Source of the DNA: Myxococcota bacterium
GTDB lineage: Bacteria > Myxococcota_A > UBA9160 > UBA4427
DNA length: 43,655 nt
Reading direction: 5' to 3'
NCBI GenBank assembly: GCA_029941885.1
Contig: JAPYTP010000004.1
Coordinates: 45,637-89,291 of the forward strand
Position numbers and translations under genes: made by a program
Shown here: positions 9,208 to 17,352 of the stretch, piece by piece
Position numbering within the stretch: position 1 is the stretch's first letter
How the letters are laid out: the number at the start of each line of letters is the position of its first letter
The notes under the pieces: model-generated
Database searches by the model: none
The model's input: the letters and a program-made list of their open reading frames with translations, nothing else
What the model was told of the DNA's origin: nothing

Positions 9208-10734
9208 TCAGATCTCCGTGAGCGGTGCGAGCAACGCTCGAAGTTTGATCCGCGTTTCGACGAGTTCTTGTTCCGGGTCCGATCCCTCGACGATTCCGGC
9301 GCCGGCAAACAGCCGAACGCGACTCGCCCCAGACCGATCCGACTCCCCGAGTCCGTTCCGGATCAGTCCCGAGCGCAGTGCCACACGAAAATCACCCCCT
9401 CCCTGGCTGTCGAGCCATCCGATCGGTCCTGCATACCAACCACGATCGAGTCCTTCGGATCGCTGCAGCCAATCTTCCGCGGCGACTCGCGGAGTCCCGC
9501 CGACCGCGGGGGTCGGATGCAGCGCTTCCACGAGGTCGAGCGCATCGACCCCGCGCGCCGATTCGCTGACGCGCTTCAGTCGGCCGCGGATCGGCGTTTC
9601 CAGATGCTGGATCCCGAAGAGCGGTCGCAGAACGGGCGACTCCGGGATCTCGATCGCCTCGCAGGACTGCTCGAGTACGGCACGAATCGCATCGACGACA
9701 TGGGCATGCTCGGAACGCTCCTTGGCGCTCGACATCAACCCGTAAGCGAGGGCGCGGTCCTCTTCTGGATGACGCCCACGCGGCGCCGATCCCGCGAGTG
9801 CTGCGGTTTCGACGGCGCCCTCGCGGACCCGAACCAGCGTCTCGGGGGTGGCCGCAAGGAACGTATCCTCCCCTCGACCCATCGCGATCAACGTGCAGGT
9901 CGGGTAGAGCGAGCGCAATCGACCGAGAAAGGACGGCACATCGATGTCGCCGTCGTGGTCCACTGTGAGAGAGCGAGCGAGGACGACCTTCGAGAGTGGG
10001 CCCCGCTCGAATGCGTCGAGCGCTCCTCGTACCTGGGCGCGAAAGGTGTCGTGACTCCGATCGGAACGGACCCGATATTCCGGACCCGCCGGCCAATCGC
10101 TGGACGACACGGGCAAAGACCGGAGAGCCGTCGAGGCACCGACGATCGCTGGGTCTTCCCTGCGATCACTGCCCTCGAACTCCTTTCGACGCTCGAGCAA
10201 TTCCCTGATCACCGAGGTCACGCTCGAACTCGATTCGACTCGCGCGATGAACACGCCACGCGCCTTGCCGTTGCGACGCTCGACGATCACCTCCGGGAGA
10301 ACGAAGCGGGCGGCCGGAAAGGCCTTCCATTCCGCCGAGCCGCGGGACTCGGTTTCGAACCCGAAGCCACCGAAAAAGGTTGCCGTCGTCGCGGGTCGCG
10401 AATCCCCGATCCAGTCTATTCGCGCACGCACCCCTTCGCACCACGAGCGCACGTCTCGGAATCGATCCGCGCCCGCACTCTCGATCTCGTCCACGACGCC
10501 CCAGCAAACACTGAAGTCGGACGAAACGTCTCGGCTCCAGAGGAATCGATCGCGCTTCCCTGCACGCGAAAAGAATTCGAGGGCGTCCTCGATGGGAGTA
10601 CCCGGATCGACATCGACCGCGAGGGCGACCCAACGGGTCTGGCCGGACTCTCGCGCCCGGCCCACGGCGATCGACACGAGATCCCGTTCACTCGAGGGAA
10701 GGGCATGAGAGATCGCTGTCTCCTCCCGATTCAT
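9208..10734 (-). CDS. menF: Isochorismate synthase MenF
   Basis: A 508-residue chorismate-binding enzyme that isomerises chorismate to isochorismate, the committed step. The C-terminal catalytic half has SKVVLARS, FLAATPETLVR, GSAPRGRHPEED, EALHPTPAVGGTPR and FAGAGIVEGSDPEQE, the signature of isochorismate/salicylate/anthranilate synthases. The N-terminal half is more variable, as usual. I use the ATG at 10734 (MNREETAIS), which overlaps the menG stop as ATGA; the longer open frame upstream is menG antisense. Context (menD immediately downstream) favours menaquinone rather than siderophore isochorismate. Confidence 0.92.
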   Translation of the reverse strand: MNREETAISHALPSSERDLVSIAVGRARESGQTRWVALAVDVDPGTPIEDALEFFSRAGKRDRFLWSRDVSSDFSVCWGVVDEIESAGADRFRDVRSWCEGVRARIDWIGDSRPATTATFFGGFGFETESRGSAEWKAFPAARFVLPEVIVERRNGKARGVFIARVESSSSVTSVIRELLERRKEFEGSDRREDPAIVGASTALRSLPVSSSDWPAGPEYRVRSDRSHDTFRAQVRGALDAFERGPLSKVVLARSLTVDHDGDIDVPSFLGRLRSLYPTCTLIAMGRGEDTFLAATPETLVRVREGAVETAALAGSAPRGRHPEEDRALAYGLMSSAKERSEHAHVVDAIRAVLEQSCEAIEIPESPVLRPLFGIQHLETPIRGRLKRVSESARGVDALDLVEALHPTPAVGGTPRVAAEDWLQRSEGLDRGWYAGPIGWLDSQGGGDFRVALRSGLIRNGLGESDRSGASRVRLFAGAGIVEGSDPEQELVETRIKLRALLAPLTEI

Positions 10735-11459
10735 GACAGACCTCCACCCACGGGCGTGAGGGGTCCGCGGGCTCCCGTCAGAATCTGTGCCGAGCCAAGG
10801 AAGAGGCTCTCTCGATCGACCTCGAGGAAGCCGGCCCCCGACATCATCGATCGCAACTCCTCTGGCGGCGGCAGATAGGCGGTCGACTGCGGCAGATATC
10901 GATAGGCCTGCCGATCGGAGACCAGTCCCCCAACCATCGGAACGACGTGGTCGAAGTAGAGAGAATGCGCCGCCCGAATGGGACCCCAGGCAGGACGGTC
11001 GACATCGATTAGTGCAGTGCGCCCGCCCGGCTTGAGGATCCGCGCGATCTCGCTCAGCACCGCGGACAGGGAAACGAAATTTCGCAGAGCGAAGCCGCAG
11101 GTCACCACGTCCACCGAAGCCGACCGAAAGGGCAGCCACTCACCGTCGCCCTGGACCGATCGGAAATCGAGCCCACGTGTGCGCCCCTGCTTCAACATCT
11201 GCAGAGCGAAGTCGACCCCGATCACCTTCGCCCCGCGACCCGCAACGAGCGCGCAGAAATCGCCCGTACCACAGGCGAGGTCGACGACGAGGTCAGTGGG
11301 GCCCACATCGATCTTGTCCAGCGCGCGGCGTCGCCAACGCTGATCCATCCCGACCGACATCACGCGATTGAGCGCGTCGTATCGCGGCGCGATCCGATCG
11401 AACATGTCCCGCACCCGAACCCTCTTGTCCTCGCCGGACGGCAGATCGCCTAACGCCAC
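10731..11459 (-). CDS. menG: Demethylmenaquinone methyltransferase MenG/UbiE
   Basis: A 242-residue SAM-dependent C-methyltransferase that catalyses the last step of menaquinone synthesis. MFDRIAPRYDALNRVMSVGMDQRWR is the UbiE/COQ5 N-terminal signature in part; VVDLACGTGDF is SAM motif I, and FALRNF with RILKPGGR follows. The GTG start at 11459 leaves the usual short stretch before the FDRIAPRYD signature and overlaps the end of the merR gene by 10 bases. Its stop overlaps menF by 4 bases. It might also act on ubiquinone precursors, but its neighbours are all men genes. Confidence 0.92.
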   Translation of the reverse strand: MALGDLPSGEDKRVRVRDMFDRIAPRYDALNRVMSVGMDQRWRRRALDKIDVGPTDLVVDLACGTGDFCALVAGRGAKVIGVDFALQMLKQGRTRGLDFRSVQGDGEWLPFRSASVDVVTCGFALRNFVSLSAVLSEIARILKPGGRTALIDVDRPAWGPIRAAHSLYFDHVVPMVGGLVSDRQAYRYLPQSTAYLPPPEELRSMMSGAGFLEVDRESLFLGSAQILTGARGPLTPVGGGLS

Positions 11460-12256
11460 TGAACCTCCAATCTTGCCCTCTCCGTCGCTTCGAGTGCCTC
11501 TTCCAGGGCGCTCTCCTCACCACGACCCCGCAGACGCGCGAGCGCACGAGCCACGACGGTCCTTTGAAAATGCAGGGCGACGATCTGGGTCGCCTGCGGA
11601 AGCAGTCGCTCGAACGCTCGACGGACGCTCTCTTCGTCTTCGCCTCGTGGTTTTCGAACGTGGTCATCGAAGAGATCGATCGCCTGTTCGGCGAGTCGGT
11701 CGACATTGGCGGCGTGCTGGGCGGCCAGTTCGAGGAGGCGATCGAGAGGCATTCCCATTCCGAGGATCTCAAGGCCGGCGGCGACCATTTCGAGATCCGA
11801 TCGCGGGAATCGCTCTTCTCCCTGGATCTCGAGGGGCTGAATCAGGCCCGCCTGGACCGCCGAGGCGATCAGCGCCTCGGGAACCCCGGTTTCGGTGGCG
11901 AGTTCCCGCCGTGACACGGTTCCCTCACCCACACTCTGATCGGCGAGCGCCGCGAGCAGGTTCGCGTCTTCGACCGGCTGGACCGTGTGACCGACGGAGA
12001 CGGGACCGGCGGCCGCAGCGGGCATCGCAGCAGCCTCGCCGGTCTCGTCTTCGAGGAGCCGTTGGATCTGCGCCAGGCTGAAACCAGAGTCCATCAGCGA
12101 CCGAATCCGGCGAATTCGCTCGAGGTGATCGGCGCAATAGATCGCGAAACGCCCGCGCCTCTGGGGTGCAGGAATCAGACCCTTGGCCTGATAGAAGCGG
12201 ACCGTGTCGACCCCGACTCCGGCGGCCTCGGCGATCTCTGCGACGCGAAGCTCCAT
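11450..12256 (-). CDS. MerR-family transcriptional regulator heading the men operon
   Basis: A 268-residue regulator with an N-terminal MerR winged helix-turn-helix: VAEIAEAAGVGVDTVRFYQAKGLI, then Arg-rich YCADHLERIRRIRSLMDSGFSLAQIQRLL (residues 5-67). A second helix-turn-helix-like segment around residues 110-155 (VSRRELATETGVPEALIASAV) is followed by a helical C-terminal domain. I see no CxxC-type metal site. It is the first gene of the overlapping men operon (10-base overlap with menG), which suggests it senses some aspect of quinone, redox or respiratory state and controls its own operon. That function is inference. A candidate operator lies in its promoter. Confidence 0.82.
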   Translation of the reverse strand: MELRVAEIAEAAGVGVDTVRFYQAKGLIPAPQRRGRFAIYCADHLERIRRIRSLMDSGFSLAQIQRLLEDETGEAAAMPAAAAGPVSVGHTVQPVEDANLLAALADQSVGEGTVSRRELATETGVPEALIASAVQAGLIQPLEIQGEERFPRSDLEMVAAGLEILGMGMPLDRLLELAAQHAANVDRLAEQAIDLFDDHVRKPRGEDEESVRRAFERLLPQATQIVALHFQRTVVARALARLRGRGEESALEEALEATERARLEVQWR

Positions 12257-12262
12257 GCGTTT

Positions 12263-12291
12263 ACTTTAAGAGCAGGTACTCTCAATGTCGA
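12263..12291 (-). promoter_or_regulatory. Candidate promoter and operator of the merR-men operon
   Basis: On the minus strand TCGACA (12291-12286) and TAAAGT (12268-12263) are spaced by 17 bases and resemble a -35/-10 pair; the ATG follows 6 bases later. An imperfect inverted repeat, TTGAGAG-TACCTG-CTCTTAA (12285-12266, 6 of 7 positions paired), fills the spacer, where MerR-type activators bind. The match is by eye only, and the very short leader is unusual. Confidence 0.4.
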
Positions 12292-12501
12292 GGAACATCT
12301 TGTTGCCCCCCTGATCCCGCCCGATTCGGCTCGGGTGAATGCCCCGTGGGAACTCATCCCTCTCCCCATCCACTCAAAACGACCCCCGGGAGACCGAAAA
12401 AGGATGTATCGGCCAGCGCGGTTGGTTGCCGATCGGCGCCCCCACCCAAACCCTCTCGACGGTGCACGCTGGAAGATTCCAGTCCCCACACACGGCGGAT
12501 C

Positions 12502-13200
12502 ATGCTCGAGGCCGGGGGCCTCGTGATCCTCCACGCAGACGGGCCCGCCAGCGGTTTCGCGAGGGTCGTCGCGGTCGATCAGGTCACCGGGGGGAACCAT
12601 TGGTTCCTCGGTTGCTGCAAACCGATCGAGCGGGGCGAGACGATGATCGTGGGATCTCCCGTGCCGAACGACGCGCGATACGTGACCCGTGCGAGCGTCA
12701 TCGCCAGCTCCGACGAAACCTTCGCACTCCGGCTCGAACCCATCTGGGAACGCGTTCAACAACGCGCCTTCGTTCGGATCTCCGTCCACGGGCTACCGGT
12801 GCGCGTCGTTCGCCTCGCGACTCCGCCGAGGGCCGACGACGAGCCGGCCGTCGAGAACTTCGACGATGCGGTCCATGAACTCATGGACGTCTCGGCCGGC
12901 GGCATTCGATTCGAATCCTCGGATGAATACGAGCCCGAGGAAGACGTGGTCTGCCATTTCGAGCTACCGGGCTCGCTCTGCTTCGTGCTTCCTGCGCGAA
13001 TCGTGCGGTCGCCGGAGGATCTCACGAGGAGTTCCAGCAAGCCGAGCGTGGCGGTCGAATTCACCCGACTCGACGAGAGTAATCGATCGCAGCTCTTGCG
13101 GTGGGTCTATAGCGAGCAGGTTCGCCGCCATCGCACTAACAAGCGTCAGGAGGCGAAAGACCTCGAGCGAAGCCGCATACGCGAGGAATCGCGCCGCTAG
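12502..13200 (+). CDS. PilZ-domain protein (c-di-GMP effector, YcgR-like)
   Basis: A 232-residue protein with an N-terminal barrel-like region (residues 1-85) and a PilZ domain. The c-di-GMP motifs are present: RxxxR in VQQRAFVRI (near residue 90) and DVSAGGIRF (D-x-S-x-x-G, near residue 130). This matches flagellar-brake type proteins that link cyclic-di-GMP to motility or surface behaviour, but no motility genes lie nearby. The C-terminus is charged and probably helical. I use the ATG at 12502 because similarity begins there; the long upstream frame runs through the merR start region. The gene is divergent from merR and convergent with the following amidotransferase. Confidence 0.78.
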   Translation: MLEAGGLVILHADGPASGFARVVAVDQVTGGNHWFLGCCKPIERGETMIVGSPVPNDARYVTRASVIASSDETFALRLEPIWERVQQRAFVRISVHGLPVRVVRLATPPRADDEPAVENFDDAVHELMDVSAGGIRFESSDEYEPEEDVVCHFELPGSLCFVLPARIVRSPEDLTRSSSKPSVAVEFTRLDESNRSQLLRWVYSEQVRRHRTNKRQEAKDLERSRIREESRR

Positions 13201-13221
13201 CGGCCCACGTCACGCAGCGGA

Positions 13222-13953
13222 CTATTTCCCAGCCCGTGCCACCACTCTCGCGAATCTCACGAGGACGCGGGTCAGATCGGGCGTCTCCACCACCCCCTCG
13301 ATCATGGAATCCGGATCGAGCCCTTCGTCCGCGAGAATCGGGCGTCGGGCCTCGACATAACGTTGCATGATCTCGCGGTCGAACTCGGGGTGAAATTGTA
13401 CGCCCCATTGGCGCGGACCGAACTGAAGCACGGCGTGCTCTTCGATCGATGTCGTCCCGAGGATCCTGGCGTCGCTCGGCGGAACGAGCACGGATTCCAC
13501 ATGCGACATGTGGCCCGGGAACACTCCGGCCTCGAGAATCGGATCTCCTTCGAGATCGCCCTCTGGCAGACTCACATCGACCGTTCCCATCTCGCGTCCG
13601 CGAGGATTCGGACCGACCTCCCCACCCAGCGCATGGGCGATCAATTGATGGCCGTAGCAGAGACCGAGAACGGGGACGGTGTCGTCTTCGACGATTCGTG
13701 CGAGCCAGCGGGCGGACGCCTCACTCCAATCGGCGCGTTCGGTGACCATCGCAGGCGAGCCGGTGACCACGACGCCGCGCAGGGATTCAGTCGCGGGAAG
13801 CGAGTCCCCTTGGTAGACCGAGGCGACCGCGACCTCTCCGACCGGACAGCCGAGGCCTCTCGCGATCCACTCCTCGAAATCCCCGCAGAGTTCCTTCACC
13901 GCAGCGAGCGCCTCGCCGGTCTTGAGCACCAGGATCCCGTTCTTGCTCGCCAT
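13222..13953 (-). CDS. Class I glutamine amidotransferase (GMP synthase-like)
   Basis: A 243-residue stand-alone GATase1 protein. GLCYGHQLIAHALGG contains the nucleophile Cys99, and FHPEFD gives the His and Glu of the triad. PGHMSHVESV and VVVTGSPAMV are typical of the GuaA-like stand-alone amidotransferases (YfeJ-type). The acceptor is unknown. Two starts are possible: the GTG at 13965 overlaps the upstream TrmH stop, but AGGAG then sits immediately before it. The ATG at 13953 has that AGGAG about 11 bases upstream and is preferred. It is cotranscribed with the methyltransferase gene. Confidence 0.82.
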   Translation of the reverse strand: MASKNGILVLKTGEALAAVKELCGDFEEWIARGLGCPVGEVAVASVYQGDSLPATESLRGVVVTGSPAMVTERADWSEASARWLARIVEDDTVPVLGLCYGHQLIAHALGGEVGPNPRGREMGTVDVSLPEGDLEGDPILEAGVFPGHMSHVESVLVPPSDARILGTTSIEEHAVLQFGPRQWGVQFHPEFDREIMQRYVEARRPILADEGLDPDSMIEGVVETPDLTRVLVRFARVVARAGK

Positions 13954-13961
13954 GTCGCGAT

Positions 13962-14825
13962 TCACTCCTCACCGAGCCGTGGGGCGCATGCGTCCGCCCC
14001 ACCCGAATGCTGAACCCGCAGGCGGTGAAGCGCAATCGCCGCGGCGACCGAAACGTTCAGCGAATCGACCTCGGGCTCCATCCCGATCCTCACTCTTCGG
14101 TCCGCCCGTGCGAGACTCTCTTCGCTAAGACCCGCTCCCTCGGTCCCGAGAAGCAATGCTACGGGGCCGATCTCGCTCGCCTCGAGATCTCCGAGATCTG
14201 CGCTTTCGAGTCCCGGATGGAGGGCCAGGATCTGGACACCCGCCCTCCGCATGTCTTCGAGAAGCTCACCCAGATTCCCCGCCCGTGCGAAGGGTACGAC
14301 CAGACTCCCCCCCATCGAGGTGCGAATCGCCTTGCGGTAGAGCGGATCCGCCGAGCGTGGACAGAGCAGCACGGCGCGCGCTCCGAGCCCCATCGCATTG
14401 CGGAAGATTCCGCCCACGTTGTCGAGATTCGTGATCCCTTCGAGAATGAGGAAGCGTGGCGCTGTCTCCGCCGCGAGCCGATCGAGTACCAGCGTCATCG
14501 GATCGACCGCTTCGCCGCGAGAGCACGCCGCAAGACAGCCGCGATGAATCGGGAAGCCGACGATGTGGTCCAGGATCGACTGTTCCGAGACGTAGAGGGG
14601 GCAGCGGGGCGCGAGGTCCGACAACTCTTCTTCCATCGCTCGATGGGTGCGATCGCTCAGGAGGATCGATTCCGGCGCGAAGGCGGACTGCTCGAGCATG
14701 ACTCGCAGGTTGACTCGGCCCTCGACGATGAATCGCCCGCGATCGGTCGAGAGTCTTCCGTCTTTCAGGTTCCGGTAATCGGCGATTCGGGGGTCCTCGA
14801 AATCGTCGACGCGCTCGAATTGCAT
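13962..14825 (-). CDS. TrmH/SpoU-family RNA 2'-O-methyltransferase
   Basis: A 287-residue SPOUT methyltransferase. The three family motifs are clear: GITNLDNVGGIFRNA, then LLLGTEGAGLS, then DSLNVSVAAAIALH near the C-terminus, which together form the trefoil-knot SAM site. The N-terminal part (DYRNLKDGRLSTDRGRFIVEGRVN) is the substrate-binding domain seen in rRNA and tRNA Gm-type enzymes. Which nucleotide is modified cannot be told. I chose the ATG at 14825; an upstream ATG at 14873 would add 16 residues (MTDCRC...) without similarity. It probably forms an operon with the amidotransferase downstream. Confidence 0.85.
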   Translation of the reverse strand: MQFERVDDFEDPRIADYRNLKDGRLSTDRGRFIVEGRVNLRVMLEQSAFAPESILLSDRTHRAMEEELSDLAPRCPLYVSEQSILDHIVGFPIHRGCLAACSRGEAVDPMTLVLDRLAAETAPRFLILEGITNLDNVGGIFRNAMGLGARAVLLCPRSADPLYRKAIRTSMGGSLVVPFARAGNLGELLEDMRRAGVQILALHPGLESADLGDLEASEIGPVALLLGTEGAGLSEESLARADRRVRIGMEPEVDSLNVSVAAAIALHRLRVQHSGGADACAPRLGEE

Positions 14826-15036
14826 CGCGCGATCGAAGCACACCGGATCGTGCGCGCAACGGCAATCTGTCATCTCCGCGCAGCGGGCCGAATGAGCTTG
14901 CGCGGGCCACGGCGGTTTGCGCGACCCCGAAAGCAGACCGCCCCACCGCTCGAGGGGGCGGCGGGGCGGCGGTCCATCCAGGGAGTGATGAACCACTGGC
15001 TCTGAATTCGCTGAGCGTCGGCGCCAGGCCTCCGCA

Positions 15037-15180
15037 TCAGTCCCGAGACGGCGGGTCGTTTCGCGGCATGGACGGAGCTTCGGGGTCCAGATAGGGGGCA
15101 GAAACCGCAGCCAAACCAATTACAGCCAGACCAAGACAGGTACAGAACCCGTACCGAACCCAAAGCAATGCGCGCGTCAT
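15037..15180 (-). CDS. Possible small single-pass membrane protein (47 residues)
   Basis: Between fumarase and the TrmH gene, on the same strand, an ATG at 15180 opens a 47-codon frame. Residues 4-29 are strongly hydrophobic (LLWVRYGF, LGLAVIGLAAVSAPYL), followed by a short polar Pro/Asp/Arg-rich tail. GAGG lies about ten bases upstream. Codon use is slightly more AT-rich than in the neighbours. An overlapping frame from 15196 exists but reads like noise. No family is recognised, and the call rests only on the start, the ribosome binding site and the membrane-like segment. Confidence 0.35.
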   Translation of the reverse strand: MTRALLWVRYGFCTCLGLAVIGLAAVSAPYLDPEAPSMPRNDPPSRD

Positions 15181-15461
15181 CGACTCGTCGCCTCATGTGT
15201 CCGTCGTGTGGACACGTCTACTTCGAAACATTCGCAACAGCGAGCCCCGTCGTATTCGACCCTCGGGAGAATCGCTGCTCATCTCGAATAGTGAGTACAA
15301 AGCGACGAAGAGAAGTGACGAGATTATCCAGCGGAAGCCTTGGGCGGGATCGATCGAGGCACTTTCGCACATGGGTTGCCGAAGGGTTGCGCCTCGGCGT
15401 GCCGGACTCAGTCGAAACGAAAGCGCCCGCGGCCCGGCGATTCCAGAACGCCGCAGTCGTT
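15181..15461. other. Intergenic region downstream of fumarase
   Basis: About 280 bases with no convincing gene. It contains an inverted repeat GTGTCC-7-GGACAC (15197-15215), which could be an operator or a small RNA hairpin. Together with 15037-15180 and the GC-rich imperfect hairpin around 14937-14973 (CCGCCCC facing GGGGCGG), it fills the gap between the fumarase and TrmH genes. No U-rich terminator is seen. Open frames running through here on the plus strand are antisense to fumarase. Confidence 0.3.
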
Positions 15462-17072
15462 CTAGAATCGCGAAAAAAAGTCGTTGCCCTTGTCGTCGAC
15501 GATGATGAATGCCGGGAAGTTCTCGACCTCGATCCGCCAGATCGCCTCCATCCCGAGCTCTTCATATTCCTGAATCGCGACGCTCTTGATGCAGTTCTTC
15601 GCGAGAATCGCGGCGGGGCCGCCGATCGAGCCGAGGTAGAACCCCTCGTGGCGCTGGCAGGCATCGGTCACCTGCTTCGAGCGGTTGCCCTTCGCGAGCA
15701 TGATCATCGAGCCTCCACGCGACTGGAAGAGATCGACGTACGCATCCATTCGACCCGCCGTCGTTGGTCCGAACGAACCGGAGATATAACCCTCGGGCGT
15801 CTTCGCGGGTCCGGCGTAGTAGACCGCGTGATCCTTGAAGTACTGCGGCAGGTCATGCCCCGCATCGAGCCGCTCCTTGAGCTTCGCGTGCGCGATGTCC
15901 CGCGCCACGATGATCGTGCCCGTCAGCGAGAGCTGAGTCGTCACCGGGTATTGCGAGAGGTCGGCAAGGACTTCGGCCATCGGCCGATCCAGATCGATCT
16001 CGACGGGCTCGCGGGTGAGTTCATGGGCGACCAGATCGGGCATGAAGCGAGCCGGATCCGTCTCGAGTTGTTCCAGGAATACGCCCTCCTTCGTGATCTT
16101 TCCCTTGATCTGGCGATCCGCCGAACACGAAACGCCGATTCCGACGGGACACGAGGCCCCATGACGAGGCAGACGAATCACCCGCACGTCGTGACAGAAA
16201 TACTTCCCTCCGAACTGAGCACCGATGCCGACATCTCGGGTGAGCTGCAAAACCTGTTCTTCGAGTTCAACGTCGCGAAATGCACGCCCGTGTTCGTTGC
16301 CTGAGGTCGGCAGATTATCGAGATAGTGACAGCTCGCGAGCTTGACGGTCTTGAGTGTCGTTTCCGCCGATGTGCCTCCGACGACGATCGCTAGGTGATA
16401 GGGTGGGCAAGCAGCGGTTCCGAGCAGTTTGATCTTGTCGATGAAGAATTGTTTGATCGATTCGGGATTGAGGAGTGCCTTCGTCTCCTGAAACAGGAGC
16501 GACTTATTGGCCGATCCTCCGCCTTTCGTCACGAAGAGAAATTTGTACTCGTCGCCTTCTGTCGCGTAGAGGTCGAGCTGCGCCGGCAGATTCGAACCCG
16601 TGTTCTTCTCCTCGTACATGCTGATTGGCGCAAGCTGGCTGTAGCGAAGATTGGTCTCGAAGTAGGTCTTGTAGATGCCGCGGGAAAGAGCTTCTTCGTC
16701 GTTCCCGTTCACCCAGACGTCCTGCCCCTTCTTGCCCATGACGATCGCGGTCCCGGTGTCCTGACACGAGGGCAGGACCATTCCGGAGGAAATATTCGCG
16801 TTCTTCATCAGCTCGAGCGCGACGAATCGGTCGTTGTCCGAGGCCTCGGGATCCTCGAGGATCTTGGCGAGCTGGGCGAGATGGCCGGGCCTGAGCAGGT
16901 GCGAAACGTCGCGGATCGCGGCCGCCGCAAGTTCGACGAGGGCCTCCGGCTCGATCTTCAGGATCTCGCGACCGTCGATTTCGATCGTCGAGACACCCCC
17001 GTCTCCGAGCTTTCGATATGGGGTGTCGTCGGCCCCCAATTCGAACATTTCCTGGTAGTGAAAGTCGGCCAT
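15462..17072 (-). CDS. fumA: Class I fumarate hydratase (4Fe-4S, FumA type)
   Basis: A 536-residue single-chain class I fumarase that interconverts fumarate and malate using an oxygen-sensitive 4Fe-4S cluster. The cluster ligands are visible in [16 protein letters not shown], in [11 protein letters not shown] and possibly in the preceding CHDVRVIR segment. The C-terminal beta domain has [42 protein letters not shown] and [10 protein letters not shown], all standard for the family. The length matches FumA/FumB. I use the ATG at 17072 (MADFHYQEM), which has GGAGAA at good spacing; an ATG seven codons upstream is also possible. Confidence 0.95.
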   Translation of the reverse strand: MADFHYQEMFELGADDTPYRKLGDGGVSTIEIDGREILKIEPEALVELAAAAIRDVSHLLRPGHLAQLAKILEDPEASDNDRFVALELMKNANISSGMVLPSCQDTGTAIVMGKKGQDVWVNGNDEEALSRGIYKTYFETNLRYSQLAPISMYEEKNTGSNLPAQLDLYATEGDEYKFLFVTKGGGSANKSLLFQETKALLNPESIKQFFIDKIKLLGTAACPPYHLAIVVGGTSAETTLKTVKLASCHYLDNLPTSGNEHGRAFRDVELEEQVLQLTRDVGIGAQFGGKYFCHDVRVIRLPRHGASCPVGIGVSCSADRQIKGKITKEGVFLEQLETDPARFMPDLVAHELTREPVEIDLDRPMAEVLADLSQYPVTTQLSLTGTIIVARDIAHAKLKERLDAGHDLPQYFKDHAVYYAGPAKTPEGYISGSFGPTTAGRMDAYVDLFQSRGGSMIMLAKGNRSKQVTDACQRHEGFYLGSIGGPAAILAKNCIKSVAIQEYEELGMEAIWRIEVENFPAFIIVDDKGNDFFSRF

Positions 17073-17217
17073 CGAATCTTCTCCGTTCCGCATCGATCAA
17101 TGGAGAGCGGTGGGATCGTCTGGACCCCGAACGCGCTCGGTCTCGCCGGGGGCCTGCGCGCGTCCCCTGTTTCGGGGCACGGAGCGTAGCCGAGACAATC
17201 CCGGGAGGGCGTGGCAA

Positions 17218-17331
17218 ATGTCGACGAAGGCAAAGGAATCCATCGCGAACACTCGATTCGGCCAGAATCCGGTCGCCGGGCGCGTCCGCGAGCGGCGAAA
17301 GCTCAGCTCAGGGGCCAACACAGCCGATTGA
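17218..17331 (+). CDS. Possible small basic protein (37 residues)
   Basis: In the divergent region between fumarase and the S41 protease, an ATG at 17218 is preceded by GGGAGG with about nine bases of spacing and opens a 37-codon frame ending TGA at 17331. The product begins MSTKAKESIANTRFGQNP and is basic in the middle (RVRERRKLSS). It lies 21 bases before the protease start and could be a leader gene of that transcript. There is no recognised family, and conservation cannot be judged here. Confidence 0.4.
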   Translation: MSTKAKESIANTRFGQNPVAGRVRERRKLSSGANTAD

Positions 17332-17352
17332 AAAAGCGGGGAGGAGTCCAGT

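Noticed and set aside
15168..16304. Long plus-strand frame beginning with MCPSCGHVYFETF, resembling a zinc ribbon
   Set aside because: Most of it is antisense to the clearly coding fumarase gene, the CxxC is followed by no second pair, and the rest reads as low-quality sequence.
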